This document shows, piece by piece, positions 26,488 to 35,085 of a stretch of DNA of 64,000 nucleotides. The stretch is taken from contig JAGVLO010000003.1 of the NCBI GenBank assembly GCA_020049775.1, positions 310,001 to 374,000 of the forward strand. Direction: 5' to 3'. The notes beneath the pieces were generated by a model. That model was not told the DNA's origin, searched no databases, and saw nothing but the letters and a program-made list of their open reading frames with translations. The stretch is from Alphaproteobacteria bacterium. GTDB taxonomy: Bacteria; Pseudomonadota; Alphaproteobacteria; Rickettsiales; SXRF01. The translations under genes and the position numbers were made by a program. Within the stretch, counting starts at the first letter, position 1, and each line of letters starts with the position of its first letter.

Positions 26488-28251
26488 TTGCAGGAACTCC
26501 GCATTTCCCATCGCCTGATTCCCCGTATTGCCACCATAAGCGCTATTGGCAGGCCGGTGACTGCGCGCCATTTTTGGTTTGACACGCTGGCCTTTGCCAT
26601 TGTGGCGGCATTCCTTGTCTATATTTCCTGGGGGATGAGTGAAATGTCGGCCCCGATTCTGCAATTGCAGCAGGAGCCTATCAGCCTTGATACGTCTAAC
26701 CTGCCGGAATACGCCATGCGCACAACACTGCGTATGCTGATTGCCGTGCTTGCAGCACTGGTCTTTACCCTGATTTACGCAACGGCTGCCGCCAAAAGCC
26801 GCAAGGCAGGCCAAATACTGATTCCCATGCTCAATGTGCTGCAATCTGTGCCGGTGCTGGGCTTTATTTCCTTCACGGTCACCGGCTTTATCGCGCTTTT
26901 CCCCGGCAGCATGCTGGGTGCGGAGTGCGCGGCCATATTTGCTATTTTCACGTCACAGGTATGGAATATGACTTTCAGCCTGTACCAGTCGCTGCGCACT
27001 GTTCCGCGTGATATTGACGAGGTGGCGTCGTCCTTCCGCCTGTCGGGCTGGCAGAAATTCTGGAAAATGGAATTGCCGTTCGCCATGCCCGGGCTGGTAT
27101 GGAACACCATGATTTCTATGTCGGGCGGCTGGTTTTTCGTGGTGGCGTCGGAAGCGATTACGGTGGGCAACCAGAAATATATCCTGCCGGGTATCGGCTC
27201 GTATATCAGCGTGGCTATCGAGCAGCGCGACCTTGGCGCTATCGGCTGGGCGATTTTTGCCATGACGGTGGTGATTGCGCTTTACGACCAGTTTTTATTC
27301 CGCCCGCTGGTGGCATGGTCGGCCAAGTTCCGCTACGAAATGACGGCGGGCGATGACGTGCCGCGCTCGTGGGTACTTGATTTGTTCGGCAAAAGCCGCT
27401 TTGCCAAAAAACTGTTTGCGCCCGTGGGCTGGGTGTCGGACATGGTGACGCGTGTGCCGTTGTTCAAGCCTTCGATGGCGCAGTATCATATCACCCAGTC
27501 GCAGGCGCGCATCTTTGATTATGGCTGGTACGCGCTGCTGGTGTTTGCGGGCGTGTTTGCGGTGTGGCATGTAGTGATGTTCCTCGGTACCAGTGTTACA
27601 TTGGCCGATATTGCCGAGGTATTGTGGCTTGCCTGCCTGACGCTGCTGCGGGTGATGGTGCTTATCATAATCGCGTCCATGATCTGGGTGCCGCTGGGCG
27701 TTTATATCGGTCTGCGCCCGAAACTTGCGCGTGTGGCGCAACCGGTGGCGCAATTCCTTGCCGCATTTCCGGCCAACCTGTTTTTTCCGGTGGCGGTGAT
27801 GCTTATCAGCCATTACCGGCTGACGCCGGATATCTGGCTCAGCCCGCTGATGATTCTGGGTACTCAGTGGTATATCCTGTTCAACATCATCGCAGGCGCA
27901 TCTACGCTTCCCAACGACCTGCGCGAAGCGGCGCGCAATTTCCGTGTCAAAGGCTGGCTGCGTTGGCAGCGTATGATTATCCCCGCGATTTTCCCTTACT
28001 ACCTTACCGGCGCTATCAATGCCTTTGGCGGAGCGTGGAACGCCAGTATTGTGGCCGAGGTGGTGACATGGGGCGACACGCGCTATGAGGCAGCAGGGCT
28101 GGGCGCTTATATTGCTAATATGACGCTGGCAGGCGATTTCCCGCGCACGGTGCTTGGGGTTGGCGTTATGTCGCTTGCAGTGGTACTGTCAACGCGCTAT
28201 TTCTGGCAGCCGCTCTATGTGTTTGCCGCTAAAAAACTACGTTTCGACTGA
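26488..28251 (+). CDS. ABC transporter permease, two fused BPD_transp_1 domains (NitT/TauT type)
   Basis: The 587-aa protein contains two tandem permease domains, each with about six helices and an EAA loop: EVASSFRLSGWQKFWKMELP in the first half and EAARNFRVKGWLRWQRMIIP in the second. The layout matches nitrate/sulfonate/taurine-type importers in which the two membrane halves are fused. The start is a TTG preceded at 7 bases by a perfect AAGGAG; no ATG occurs for the next 49 codons. The ATPase gene follows after 7 bases. No periplasmic substrate-binding protein gene is nearby, so the ligand is unknown. Confidence 0.9.
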   Translation: MQELRISHRLIPRIATISAIGRPVTARHFWFDTLAFAIVAAFLVYISWGMSEMSAPILQLQQEPISLDTSNLPEYAMRTTLRMLIAVLAALVFTLIYATAAAKSRKAGQILIPMLNVLQSVPVLGFISFTVTGFIALFPGSMLGAECAAIFAIFTSQVWNMTFSLYQSLRTVPRDIDEVASSFRLSGWQKFWKMELPFAMPGLVWNTMISMSGGWFFVVASEAITVGNQKYILPGIGSYISVAIEQRDLGAIGWAIFAMTVVIALYDQFLFRPLVAWSAKFRYEMTAGDDVPRSWVLDLFGKSRFAKKLFAPVGWVSDMVTRVPLFKPSMAQYHITQSQARIFDYGWYALLVFAGVFAVWHVVMFLGTSVTLADIAEVLWLACLTLLRVMVLIIIASMIWVPLGVYIGLRPKLARVAQPVAQFLAAFPANLFFPVAVMLISHYRLTPDIWLSPLMILGTQWYILFNIIAGASTLPNDLREAARNFRVKGWLRWQRMIIPAIFPYYLTGAINAFGGAWNASIVAEVVTWGDTRYEAAGLGAYIANMTLAGDFPRTVLGVGVMSLAVVLSTRYFWQPLYVFAAKKLRFD

Positions 28252-28258
28252 GAACAGC

Positions 28259-29557
28259 ATGACCGGATTACTACAGCTCAATGCCATTGCCAAATCATTC
28301 CACAACCAGGAAGGACGTGACTTCAAGGTGCTGGACGGCATCAACCTGTCACTGAAAGACGGTGAGATTGTAGCGCTGCTCGGCAAGTCCGGCTCGGGCA
28401 AATCAACGTTGCTGCGTATTATCGCAGGGTTGCTCGCTCCCAGTGAAGGCGAGGTGTTGTTCAACGGCGCACCGGTGCAGGCGGATTCGCACGGTATCGC
28501 TATGGTGTTCCAGACCTTTGCTTTGTTCCCGTGGCTGACCGTGCTTGAAAATGTGGAACTGGGGCTGGAGGCGCTGCGCATTCCTGAAAAGGAACGCCGC
28601 AAACGTGCGCTGGAAGCTATCGATCTTATCGGTCTTGACGGATATGAATCCGCATACCCGCGCGAGCTTTCCGGCGGCATGAAACAGCGTGTGGGGTTTG
28701 CGCGCGCGCTGGTGGTCAATCCCTCGCTGCTGTTAATGGATGAAGCGTTTTCAGCTCTTGACGTGTTGACGGCAGAAACACTCAAGACCGATTTTATCGA
28801 GTTGTGGGCAGACCGTAAAACACCTATCAAATCCGTGTTGCTGGTGACGCATAATATCGAAGAAACCGTGTTGATGGCCGACCGCATTTTACTGCTCGAC
28901 GCCAACCCGGGCCGTATCGCCGCCGAGGTGCGTGTGGACATGCCGCACCCGCGTGACCGCCAGTCCGTTGCCTTTCGCAATATGGTGGATTACATCTATA
29001 TGCTGATTACGTCCGGTATGCCTAAACGTGACCATAGCACGCCTGTTCCGGCAGCTGAGCGCGGTATCTATGATAAACTTGCGCATGTGTCACCCAACCA
29101 GATGTCGGGGCTTATGGAAGCGCTGGCGGCATCACCTTACCACGGACGCGCCGACCTGCCGGAACTGGACCAGACCTTCGGCCTTGGCACGGAAGATGTA
29201 TTGCAACTGGTGGAAGCGCTGCGCCTGCTGAAATTCGCGGAAGTGGCAGCAGCCGATATCAGCCTGACGCCGGCGGCCAAGCAATTTGTGGATTCCGATA
29301 CGCAGAAACGCAAACAGATATTCTCTGAGCAGTTGATACAAAACGTGCCGCTGGGTGCTTATATCCACCGTGTGTTGCAGGAACGCCCGGGCAACCACGC
29401 GCCGCGCATACGCTTTCTTGCCCGCCTCGAAGACCACATGGCGGAAAACGATGCTGACGAAGCGCTGACGGCAGTGACCAGCTGGGCGCGTTATGCCGAG
29501 CTGTTCGCGTATGATGATAATACGGAAATGTTCAGTTTAGAAAACCCGTCAGCCTAG
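28259..29557 (+). CDS. ABC transporter ATPase with C-terminal AAA-associated domain
   Basis: The 432-aa protein has an ABC ATPase in its first 250 residues: Walker A GKSGSGKST, Q-loop VFQTFALFPWL, signature LSGGMKQR, Walker B LLLMDEAFSALD, and H-loop LVTHNIEE. A second region from about 260 to 410 resembles the AAA-associated C-terminal domain found on nitrate/sulfonate-type ATPases (winged-helix-like: LVEALRLLKFAEV, then LTPAAKQFVDSD). The ATG used begins MTGLLQLNAIAKSF; a longer open frame upstream lies inside the permease gene. It converges with the next minus-strand gene, overlapping by 4 bases. Confidence 0.92.
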   Translation: MTGLLQLNAIAKSFHNQEGRDFKVLDGINLSLKDGEIVALLGKSGSGKSTLLRIIAGLLAPSEGEVLFNGAPVQADSHGIAMVFQTFALFPWLTVLENVELGLEALRIPEKERRKRALEAIDLIGLDGYESAYPRELSGGMKQRVGFARALVVNPSLLLMDEAFSALDVLTAETLKTDFIELWADRKTPIKSVLLVTHNIEETVLMADRILLLDANPGRIAAEVRVDMPHPRDRQSVAFRNMVDYIYMLITSGMPKRDHSTPVPAAERGIYDKLAHVSPNQMSGLMEALAASPYHGRADLPELDQTFGLGTEDVLQLVEALRLLKFAEVAAADISLTPAAKQFVDSDTQKRKQIFSEQLIQNVPLGAYIHRVLQERPGNHAPRIRFLARLEDHMAENDADEALTAVTSWARYAELFAYDDNTEMFSLENPSA

Positions 29558-30057
29558 ACGCTGAAACCTTCAAGGCTTCCCGCTATCGCCTTTACCGCAT
29601 CTGCCACACTTTTGCGCGCGGCGTTGCTGGTGGCGTTTTGCGCGCTGTTATACGCGTTGATGGCGTTTTGCACAGTGGCGCTGTTTGCCGCCTTGTTGTT
29701 AGCGGCCTGCGCGCGGGAGGTGGCGAGTACCTGATTGAGCGGAGCGTTTGAGGAAAGCTCAAACAAGGCTGTCCTCAGTACGCCGGACTGATTGCCGGAC
29801 AAGCTGCCGCTGCTGTCAAACAGGTTGGAGAGTATGCGCCCCCCGCGTGATATAGAGCTGGAGGAATTAAGCAAATCCAGTGCATTTTGCGTCAGGTCCA
29901 CACGGTCAACTGGCTGGGACGTATTTTGTGTTGTGCTGTTGCTAGCGAGCAGTGTTCCTACGCCGGTTGGTTTGGGTGTGGCCGTAGGCTTGTTGCCCTT
30001 GATCTGGTCAAGGTAACTTTGGGCATCGAAGCTGGAACTGGTGTTGGTGGTTACCAT
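29554..30057 (-). CDS. Ser/Asn/Ala-rich hypothetical protein with DLT-x2-A-x2-L motif
   Basis: The 167-aa product is low in complexity, without cysteine or signal peptide. It carries VDRVDLTQNALDLL at about residues 50-63, resembling the D-x-V-x-L-S-x-x-A motif of many flagellum-associated alphaproteobacterial proteins, and an Ala/Asn-rich helical C-terminus. The divergent neighbour has the same kind of motif and a sigma-54 promoter. This gene's upstream region has a TATAAT (minus strand, 30092-30087) with no good -35; the nearest sigma-54-like match has the wrong spacing. A flagellar or secreted structural role is only a suggestion. Confidence 0.65.
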   Translation of the reverse strand: MVTTNTSSSFDAQSYLDQIKGNKPTATPKPTGVGTLLASNSTTQNTSQPVDRVDLTQNALDLLNSSSSISRGGRILSNLFDSSGSLSGNQSGVLRTALFELSSNAPLNQVLATSRAQAANNKAANSATVQNAINAYNSAQNATSNAARKSVADAVKAIAGSLEGFSV

Positions 30058-30172
30058 TACAGGCCTTTGGATGAGTGCGTTAACTAATTATAACACAAGC
30101 GAGGCAGGCAAGCATTAACCAAAATAATATTGTAATACAGCATATTAAAATATTTCATCTGCAGCCGTGTTA

Positions 30173-30187
30173 GGCACGCTTCTTGCT
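30173..30187 (+). promoter_or_regulatory. Sigma-54 (RpoN) promoter
   Basis: AGGCACGCTTCTTGCT (30172-30187) matches the RpoN consensus TGGCAC-N5-TTGCA: GG at 30173-30174 and GC at 30185-30186 are separated by exactly 10 bases. Transcription would start near 30198, and a GGAGG ribosome-binding site precedes the ATG at 30223. An enhancer-binding activator site was not identified. Confidence 0.7.
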
Positions 30188-30222
30188 CATAATACATTCA
30201 GATAGAAATTTTTGGAGGCTTT

Positions 30223-30855
30223 ATGAGCAATATCAACACCTCGATAGGCGGCGCGGGCTATTACCAGCTCAACCAGCAATCCGGTGGCGCTAACAACTCT
30301 GCTAATAACCTTGGCAGGTCACCCGCCAACGTGGGTACGCTTGCCAGTGCATTGCAGGCAACAGGTAACAATTCGAATACGCAATCGCCGAACGGTGCCT
30401 ACCTGCTCGACCTGAGTCCGCTGGCGCAGCAATATCTGGCTACCAACGGTCAGGCCTCGCAGTCCTCCGCCGTGGGCGGTAGCAGCACACAGACATTCCT
30501 GCTGAAGCCGGAGCAGAGACAAACCATCGCTGATATCATCGCCAGCTACAAGGATGCGCCGTTTACGCAGGAGACCTTCAACCAGCTTCAGGATGATTTA
30601 GAGAAGGAAGGGCTGGGCGCACAGCAACTAGCCATGATTGATAACGCTGAGTCATTCAACCCGACGCAGATTCTGGTGGATGCGCTTTCGGGCCGCAGCA
30701 GCAGCTTCAGCGGCACGGCGAGTACGCAGTCGCAGCAAGCCAAGGTCGATAATTTCATGCAGGATATTGTTAAGCAGTGGCGTAATATTTCCACCACCGC
30801 AGATGAAGTACCCAGTGATGCAGTAGCAGCAGCAGGTGGCAGCGCCGAATCTTAA
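30223..30855 (+). CDS. Hypothetical protein under sigma-54 control, flagellar-type LDLSPLAQ motif
   Basis: The 210-aa protein has a disordered Asn/Ser/Gln-rich first third, the motif AYLLDLSPLAQQYL at about 59-72, a folded-looking middle with LLKPEQRQTIADIIASYKDAPFT (about 92-114) and LQDDLEKEGLG, and a disordered C-terminus. It has no signal peptide, cysteine or membrane helix. The D-L-S-P-x-A motif and the RpoN promoter are both common among alphaproteobacterial flagellar accessory proteins, so a flagellar assembly or regulatory role is the best guess. It ends 4 bases inside the convergent SDR gene. I cannot assign a family. Confidence 0.75.
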   Translation: MSNINTSIGGAGYYQLNQQSGGANNSANNLGRSPANVGTLASALQATGNNSNTQSPNGAYLLDLSPLAQQYLATNGQASQSSAVGGSSTQTFLLKPEQRQTIADIIASYKDAPFTQETFNQLQDDLEKEGLGAQQLAMIDNAESFNPTQILVDALSGRSSSFSGTASTQSQQAKVDNFMQDIVKQWRNISTTADEVPSDAVAAAGGSAES

Positions 30856-31601
30856 AGTGCCTTATCGACAATCCAGAAATATATCCGGTAGGGCAGCAGG
30901 CTTAGGAACTTAAGCCCGAGGGAAAGCCGCTTGGGGAAGTGCGTTTCAAAGCGTCCGGATTCCAGCCCTTTGATAATGCGCGTTGCCGCTTCTTCGGCGG
31001 TGATGATGAATGGCATCGGGAATTCATTTTTCTCGGTGAGCCGCGTTTTCACAAACCCGGGATTGACCACCTGCACCCTGATATTATGTGCCGCTAAATC
31101 CACGCGCAGATTTTCCGCAAGATGGATAAGCGCCGCTTTGCTCGCGCCATAACCGATGGCTTTGGGCAGGCCGCGAAAACCAGCCACGCTTCCCACCAGA
31201 ATGATATGGCCTGCTTTCGCCTGCACATAAGCAGGTAGCACCGGCTGCAGCACATGCAGTATGCCGCCGAAATTTACATCCATCATGCGCTGTGCGCGCG
31301 CAAGGTCATATTCAGCTGCGCCCATGGGGTCATACGTGCCCGCGTTGTAAATCACCACATCCACCGATGGCCACTGCTTGGTCAGCATCTGCCACGCCAG
31401 CTGCACGGATTCAAGTTTGGTTACGTCCAGCGGTATGGCGAGGTGGCCGTGGCCGCCCAGTTGCGAGGCCAGCGATTTTATTTTATCTTCGCTGCGTGCG
31501 CTAAGTGCAATAATTGCGCCCTGTGCCGCGAGTTTCTTTGCCAGTGCTTCGCCGATGCCTTCGCTGGCGCCGACCATCCATATGCGTTTGCCTGCGAACA
31601 T
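30852..31601 (-). CDS. SDR family oxidoreductase
   Basis: The 249-aa classical short-chain dehydrogenase has the cofactor motif VGASEGIGEALAKKL (about 11-25), NAG at about 90-92, catalytic Ser in VGSVAGFRG, and YGASKAAL with the Tyr-Lys pair near 150-154. The later PGFVKTRLTE is typical. Such enzymes reduce or oxidise alcohol/ketone groups with NAD(P)H. It is the last gene of the seven-gene lipid-related operon; the DUF3833 gene ends 3 bases upstream. The family is secure, the substrate is unknown. Confidence 0.9.
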   Translation of the reverse strand: MFAGKRIWMVGASEGIGEALAKKLAAQGAIIALSARSEDKIKSLASQLGGHGHLAIPLDVTKLESVQLAWQMLTKQWPSVDVVIYNAGTYDPMGAAEYDLARAQRMMDVNFGGILHVLQPVLPAYVQAKAGHIILVGSVAGFRGLPKAIGYGASKAALIHLAENLRVDLAAHNIRVQVVNPGFVKTRLTEKNEFPMPFIITAEEAATRIIKGLESGRFETHFPKRLSLGLKFLSLLPYRIYFWIVDKAL

Positions 31602-31604
31602 AAA

Positions 31605-32135
31605 TTATTTCTTCCTGAAGGTGATGAACAGCTCGCCGACTTTAATACCGAACTTTCGCATGGTCACGCGGTTGATAACGGTTTTTTCATCCATCATATA
31701 CATCCAGTCGTCCATGGAAATGTCATAGCTAGAACCCTTTACCGGCACGCGCAATACATAGCGCATGTTGACGGCATTACCGTATTGCCCGCCTTTTGCT
31801 ATGCCCACCACGTCATGCGCGGTGGCGGTGAAATGGTGATCGTCGGTGAACTGCACGCTCCATGTGCGGTACTCGTCCTTGCGGCCATCACTGTAGGTGA
31901 AATGCTCTTCCAGCGTTCCGCTGTCGCCTTTCCATACGCCTTTCATTTTCACGTTAAACTGCGGATCAGCCATACCTGCGCGGTCGATATACACACCCAT
32001 GGCTTCGACTTCACCATTGAAATAGTTGCGTATGTCGATTGCAGGTTTTTTGTCTGCGTAGTTTTCAACTTTGGCATTACTACAGCCGCCGAGGAACACC
32101 AGCAGTCCGGCAAGTATTGAGGATATGGATTTCAT
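31605..32135 (-). CDS. DUF3833 family lipoprotein
   Basis: The 176-aa protein has a lipoprotein signal with lipobox LGGC (Cys 18) and matches the DUF3833 pattern: IDIRNYFNGEVEAMGVYIDR, GTLEEHFTYSDGRKDEYRTW, DVVGIAKGGQYGNAVNMRY, MDDWMYMMDEKTVINRVTMRKFG. Its biochemical role is not known. The family typically sits beside CFA-type methyltransferases, DUF1365, a chalcone-isomerase-like protein and an FAD oxidoreductase, as here. Its ATG overlaps the transporter stop as ATGA. Confidence 0.9.
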   Translation of the reverse strand: MKSISSILAGLLVFLGGCSNAKVENYADKKPAIDIRNYFNGEVEAMGVYIDRAGMADPQFNVKMKGVWKGDSGTLEEHFTYSDGRKDEYRTWSVQFTDDHHFTATAHDVVGIAKGGQYGNAVNMRYVLRVPVKGSSYDISMDDWMYMMDEKTVINRVTMRKFGIKVGELFITFRKK

Positions 32136-33394
32136 GCGCTGTTCCTTTTATCGAGTGGGCTGATATGCAAAAATACAATAGCAATAGCCTTGAACAGGCA
32201 CGGCAGCAAGGCATAGCACATGGAAAGTTGTGCGAGCGCTTCCGGTGTGTTGGCTGCACCTGGCTGGTAATTGCCGAAAGCCAGCAGCGGTAGCGCGATG
32301 CCAGCAGCCAGTGCCATGGTAAGCTTACTGCATAAATTCCACAGGCCAAAAGCGGTAGCGGTACCTTCGGGTTTGTCGGTCAGTGTGTCGGCCATGATGG
32401 AGGGAAGCAGCGTGACATCTGCGCCCATGGTGATGCCGGAAAGCACGCAGATAATATAGAACGCGGTGATATCGCCGCCACCCAGACCCCATGCCCAGAT
32501 AAAACAGGCAATCGCCACCGCCATGGCTAAGCGCAGGCTGAACTTTTTACCGTAGCGCACACTCAGGTGTGACCATAAAGGCATACCGGCAGCAGCGCTC
32601 AGGAAATACACGGCCAGCATCGGCCCGCTATGTTCCTCCGCCTTAAGCACATCACTGGTGAAGAACATAAATAATGTGGATGTAATGGCAGTGGGTATGG
32701 CATTGCAAAATCCAATGAACAAAACCCAGCGCAGCGGTTTGTCGGAGAGTAATTGTAAAAATGAAATGGGCGAGCTGTCTTTTGTGCGGACACGCGGAGC
32801 AGGCACACCAATGAGTGTTGCCATACAGCCGATAAGCAGCAGCGGCGCCAGCATAAAGCTGAACAGGCTGTAGGCTTCGGGCATGTCATAATGTTGAAGC
32901 AGCACGGTGGGCAAGATGGACGCAAGCAACACGCCTACCAGCATCGATCCTTCGCGGAAGGCGGCGGCGCGTGTGTTGTCGTGGTAGTCTGCCGCTACAT
33001 CGAGCGCCATGGCATAGTAATTAATCATCAATGTGCTGAAGGCGAGATAGACAATGCCAAGGCAAGCCACCAACCATAGCAGCGGATTAGTCTCCGCCCA
33101 CGAAGGCGGGTTGAAAAGTCCGATATAACCCGCCAGCAATAATGGCGAGGCAAGCACCATGATGGTGCGCCGCCAGCGGCGAAGCTTATCGCTGACCACA
33201 CCGATAAGCGGGTCGATGAAGGCGTCGAGCAGGCGGATGACCAGCAGCACCGTGCCAAGCAATGCAAGGTTTACGCCAAGCGTATCGGTATAGAATTTGG
33301 GAACATGTACATAAACGGGAAGGCCGGCAAAGGCGAGTGGAATACCTAAAATGCCGTAGCGAAGCAGCTGCGGCAGGCTCGCCTTGTTATGCAC
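32132..33394 (-). CDS. GPH/MelB-type MFS transporter
   Basis: The 420-aa protein has about 12 membrane helices. The first-half signature FYTDTLGVNLALLGTVLLVIRLLDAF..PLIGVVSDKLR resembles the glycoside-pentoside-hexuronide (MelB-like) cation symporters. The start is a GTG overlapping the chalcone-isomerase-like gene by 8 bases; no ATG is better placed. In related clusters a sugar:cation-symporter-like protein accompanies lipid-modification enzymes, and it may move a lipid or precursor rather than a sugar. That role is inference. Confidence 0.85.
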   Translation of the reverse strand: MHNKASLPQLLRYGILGIPLAFAGLPVYVHVPKFYTDTLGVNLALLGTVLLVIRLLDAFIDPLIGVVSDKLRRWRRTIMVLASPLLLAGYIGLFNPPSWAETNPLLWLVACLGIVYLAFSTLMINYYAMALDVAADYHDNTRAAAFREGSMLVGVLLASILPTVLLQHYDMPEAYSLFSFMLAPLLLIGCMATLIGVPAPRVRTKDSSPISFLQLLSDKPLRWVLFIGFCNAIPTAITSTLFMFFTSDVLKAEEHSGPMLAVYFLSAAAGMPLWSHLSVRYGKKFSLRLAMAVAIACFIWAWGLGGGDITAFYIICVLSGITMGADVTLLPSIMADTLTDKPEGTATAFGLWNLCSKLTMALAAGIALPLLAFGNYQPGAANTPEALAQLSMCYALLPCLFKAIAIVFLHISPLDKRNSA

Positions 33395-33923
33395 CTTGCT
33401 TACCTATGAGGGCGGAGCGCAGCTTTGGCTCGGATGTTTGCGGCGACAGCCAGATACCAAGGAAATGTTTTGCAAAAGTAAGGTCGTTGATTTCTCCGGT
33501 CTTGCGATTGTTGTGGAAAAATATCACGCCCTTGTTAGGCAGAAACATGGCGGTAATGACATCATTCTTGCGCACATCGGGAAAAAGCTTCGACAATTGC
33601 TGGCCGTAGGTCGCCAGTGTTTCCTTGGACAGTTTATTGATGCGTTCGATTTCCTCAATGCTCTTCTCAACAATTTCGTCGCTGGAGAAATCCATGCCAT
33701 AGCGAAGCGATAGCGCGTAAGGTGCGTCCATCGACCATTCCTGTGAATCGGTCCATAGCGATGCGTCATAGCCTTTCAGCCACAGGCGCGTAAGCGCACC
33801 CTGACCGATGGGGCTTTCTGCTTTGATGTAGGGCGCTAGCTCTGGCGGTTTCTCCATGGTTTCTGCGAATGCAAAATGCGGTAGCAGAACCACCAGCAGG
33901 AACGCAATATATTTATGCAGCAT
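33387..33923 (-). CDS. Exported chalcone-isomerase-like protein
   Basis: From the ATG at 33923 the product is 178 aa with a clear signal peptide (MLHKYIAFLLVVLLPHFAFA, cleavage before ETMEK). The mature part resembles bacterial chalcone-isomerase-like proteins: LTRLWLKGYDASLWTDS, YALSLRYGMDFSSDEIVEKSIEEIERI, and a C-terminal FLGIWLSPQTSEPKLRSALIG. A longer open frame upstream lies within the CFA gene and would bury the signal peptide. The family is thought to bind fatty-acid-like ligands and is a regular partner of DUF3833 and CFA-type enzymes. It overlaps the methyltransferase gene by 11 bases. Confidence 0.88.
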   Translation of the reverse strand: MLHKYIAFLLVVLLPHFAFAETMEKPPELAPYIKAESPIGQGALTRLWLKGYDASLWTDSQEWSMDAPYALSLRYGMDFSSDEIVEKSIEEIERINKLSKETLATYGQQLSKLFPDVRKNDVITAMFLPNKGVIFFHNNRKTGEINDLTFAKHFLGIWLSPQTSEPKLRSALIGKQGA

Positions 33924-35085
33924 GAGCCAGCTCCATCTGTACAACGTTGGTACGATTAATCGCAAAGGCAGCAGCGCAAATGCCAAGATAGAACTGCCAG
34001 TTGCGTATGAAGTTGTCATTATAACCCATATTCAATATGTCCGCACGTTTTTCGTCAATGCGGTTTGACCACTCGCGCAGTGTTTTTGCGTAATCCTGCC
34101 CGAAAGAGAATGTATCCACGCATTGCAGGCCAGCTTTTTCTGCCTCTTCGCGGAAGCGTTGCGCTGACGGCAGCATACCGCCGGGGAATACATAATGGCG
34201 GATGAAGTCGCTGCGTGTACGGTAGTCGTTGAAAAATTCATCGCCGATGGTGATGGTTTGTATCACGGCTTTGCCGCCGCGTTTCAGGCGTTCGGCCACT
34301 GCCTTGAAATAGGTCGGCCAGTATTTCTCGCCCACAGCCTCAAACATTTCGATGGAGACAATGGCATCAAACGTGCCGCCTGTGTCGCGGTAATCCTGCA
34401 ACCGTATGTCGGCATTACCGCCGAGGCGTTCGTTTGCATAAGCGTGTTGCGCGGGCGATACGGTCAAGCCAGTTACTTTGCGGGAATCACGAATGGCTTC
34501 TTCAGCGAAGCCGCCCCAGCCGCAGCCGATTTCCAGCACCGATTCAGCGCCATCATTCAGCTTGCTAAGGATACGGCGGTATTTTGCCTGCTGCGCGGAT
34601 TTCAGGTCATTGTCCGGCTGGTTATATAATGCAGACGAATAGGTCATGGTTTCGTCCAGCCACAGCTTGTAGAAATCATTACCCACGTCGTAATGGGCCT
34701 TGATATTTTTGCTGCTGCCACGGCGGTTGTTGCGGCAGATGATGCGGTTGTAAATCAGAAACCCGATACGGCGCATCCAGTCGCCATGGGCATAGCCGTC
34801 GAGCTGGTCCATGTTCAGCATGAATACGGCGAATAGATTCTCGATGCTTTCTGTTGCCCACAATCCGGCGATATAATCCTCGCCGAGCGCAATATCACCA
34901 CCGGTCATGGCATTGCGGATGACTTTCCAGTCATGGATGATGAATTCTGCCGAAGGGCCGGGCTTCGGCCCTGCAAATGCGTAGGTCTTGCCTTCGGGCG
35001 TGACGACTCTGATTTTGCCATATTCAAGGCCTTCCAGCGTTTTGAACAGCTGGCTGGCAATCAGTGATGAGGGGATAAGATTCAT
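33913..35085 (-). CDS. CFA-type SAM-dependent fatty-acyl methyltransferase
   Basis: The 390-aa protein belongs to the cyclopropane-fatty-acyl-phospholipid synthase family. It has the N-terminal lipid-interacting part, IKAHYDVGNDFYKLWLDETMTYSSA, the SAM motif VLEIGCGWGGFAEEA, and SIEMFEAVGEKYWPTYF and IRHYVFPGGMLPS further on, all CFA hallmarks. The substrate would be the double bond of membrane phospholipid acyl chains, giving a cyclopropane or methylated chain. Because of the FAD and DUF1365 partners, a methylated or furan-type fatty acid is as likely as a cyclopropane. A strong CGGAGGT site precedes the ATG, which overlaps the DUF1365 stop as ATGA. Confidence 0.93.
   Translation of the reverse strand: MNLIPSSLIASQLFKTLEGLEYGKIRVVTPEGKTYAFAGPKPGPSAEFIIHDWKVIRNAMTGGDIALGEDYIAGLWATESIENLFAVFMLNMDQLDGYAHGDWMRRIGFLIYNRIICRNNRRGSSKNIKAHYDVGNDFYKLWLDETMTYSSALYNQPDNDLKSAQQAKYRRILSKLNDGAESVLEIGCGWGGFAEEAIRDSRKVTGLTVSPAQHAYANERLGGNADIRLQDYRDTGGTFDAIVSIEMFEAVGEKYWPTYFKAVAERLKRGGKAVIQTITIGDEFFNDYRTRSDFIRHYVFPGGMLPSAQRFREEAEKAGLQCVDTFSFGQDYAKTLREWSNRIDEKRADILNMGYNDNFIRNWQFYLGICAAAFAINRTNVVQMELAHAA

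Noticed and set aside
27564-28088. 174-codon ORF overlapping the ABC permease
   Set aside because: Out-of-frame shadow of the permease; no independent support.
30058-30172. Second sigma-54-like site for the divergent minus-strand gene
   Set aside because: The GG and GC elements are 9 rather than 10 bases apart, and RpoN does not tolerate that spacing.
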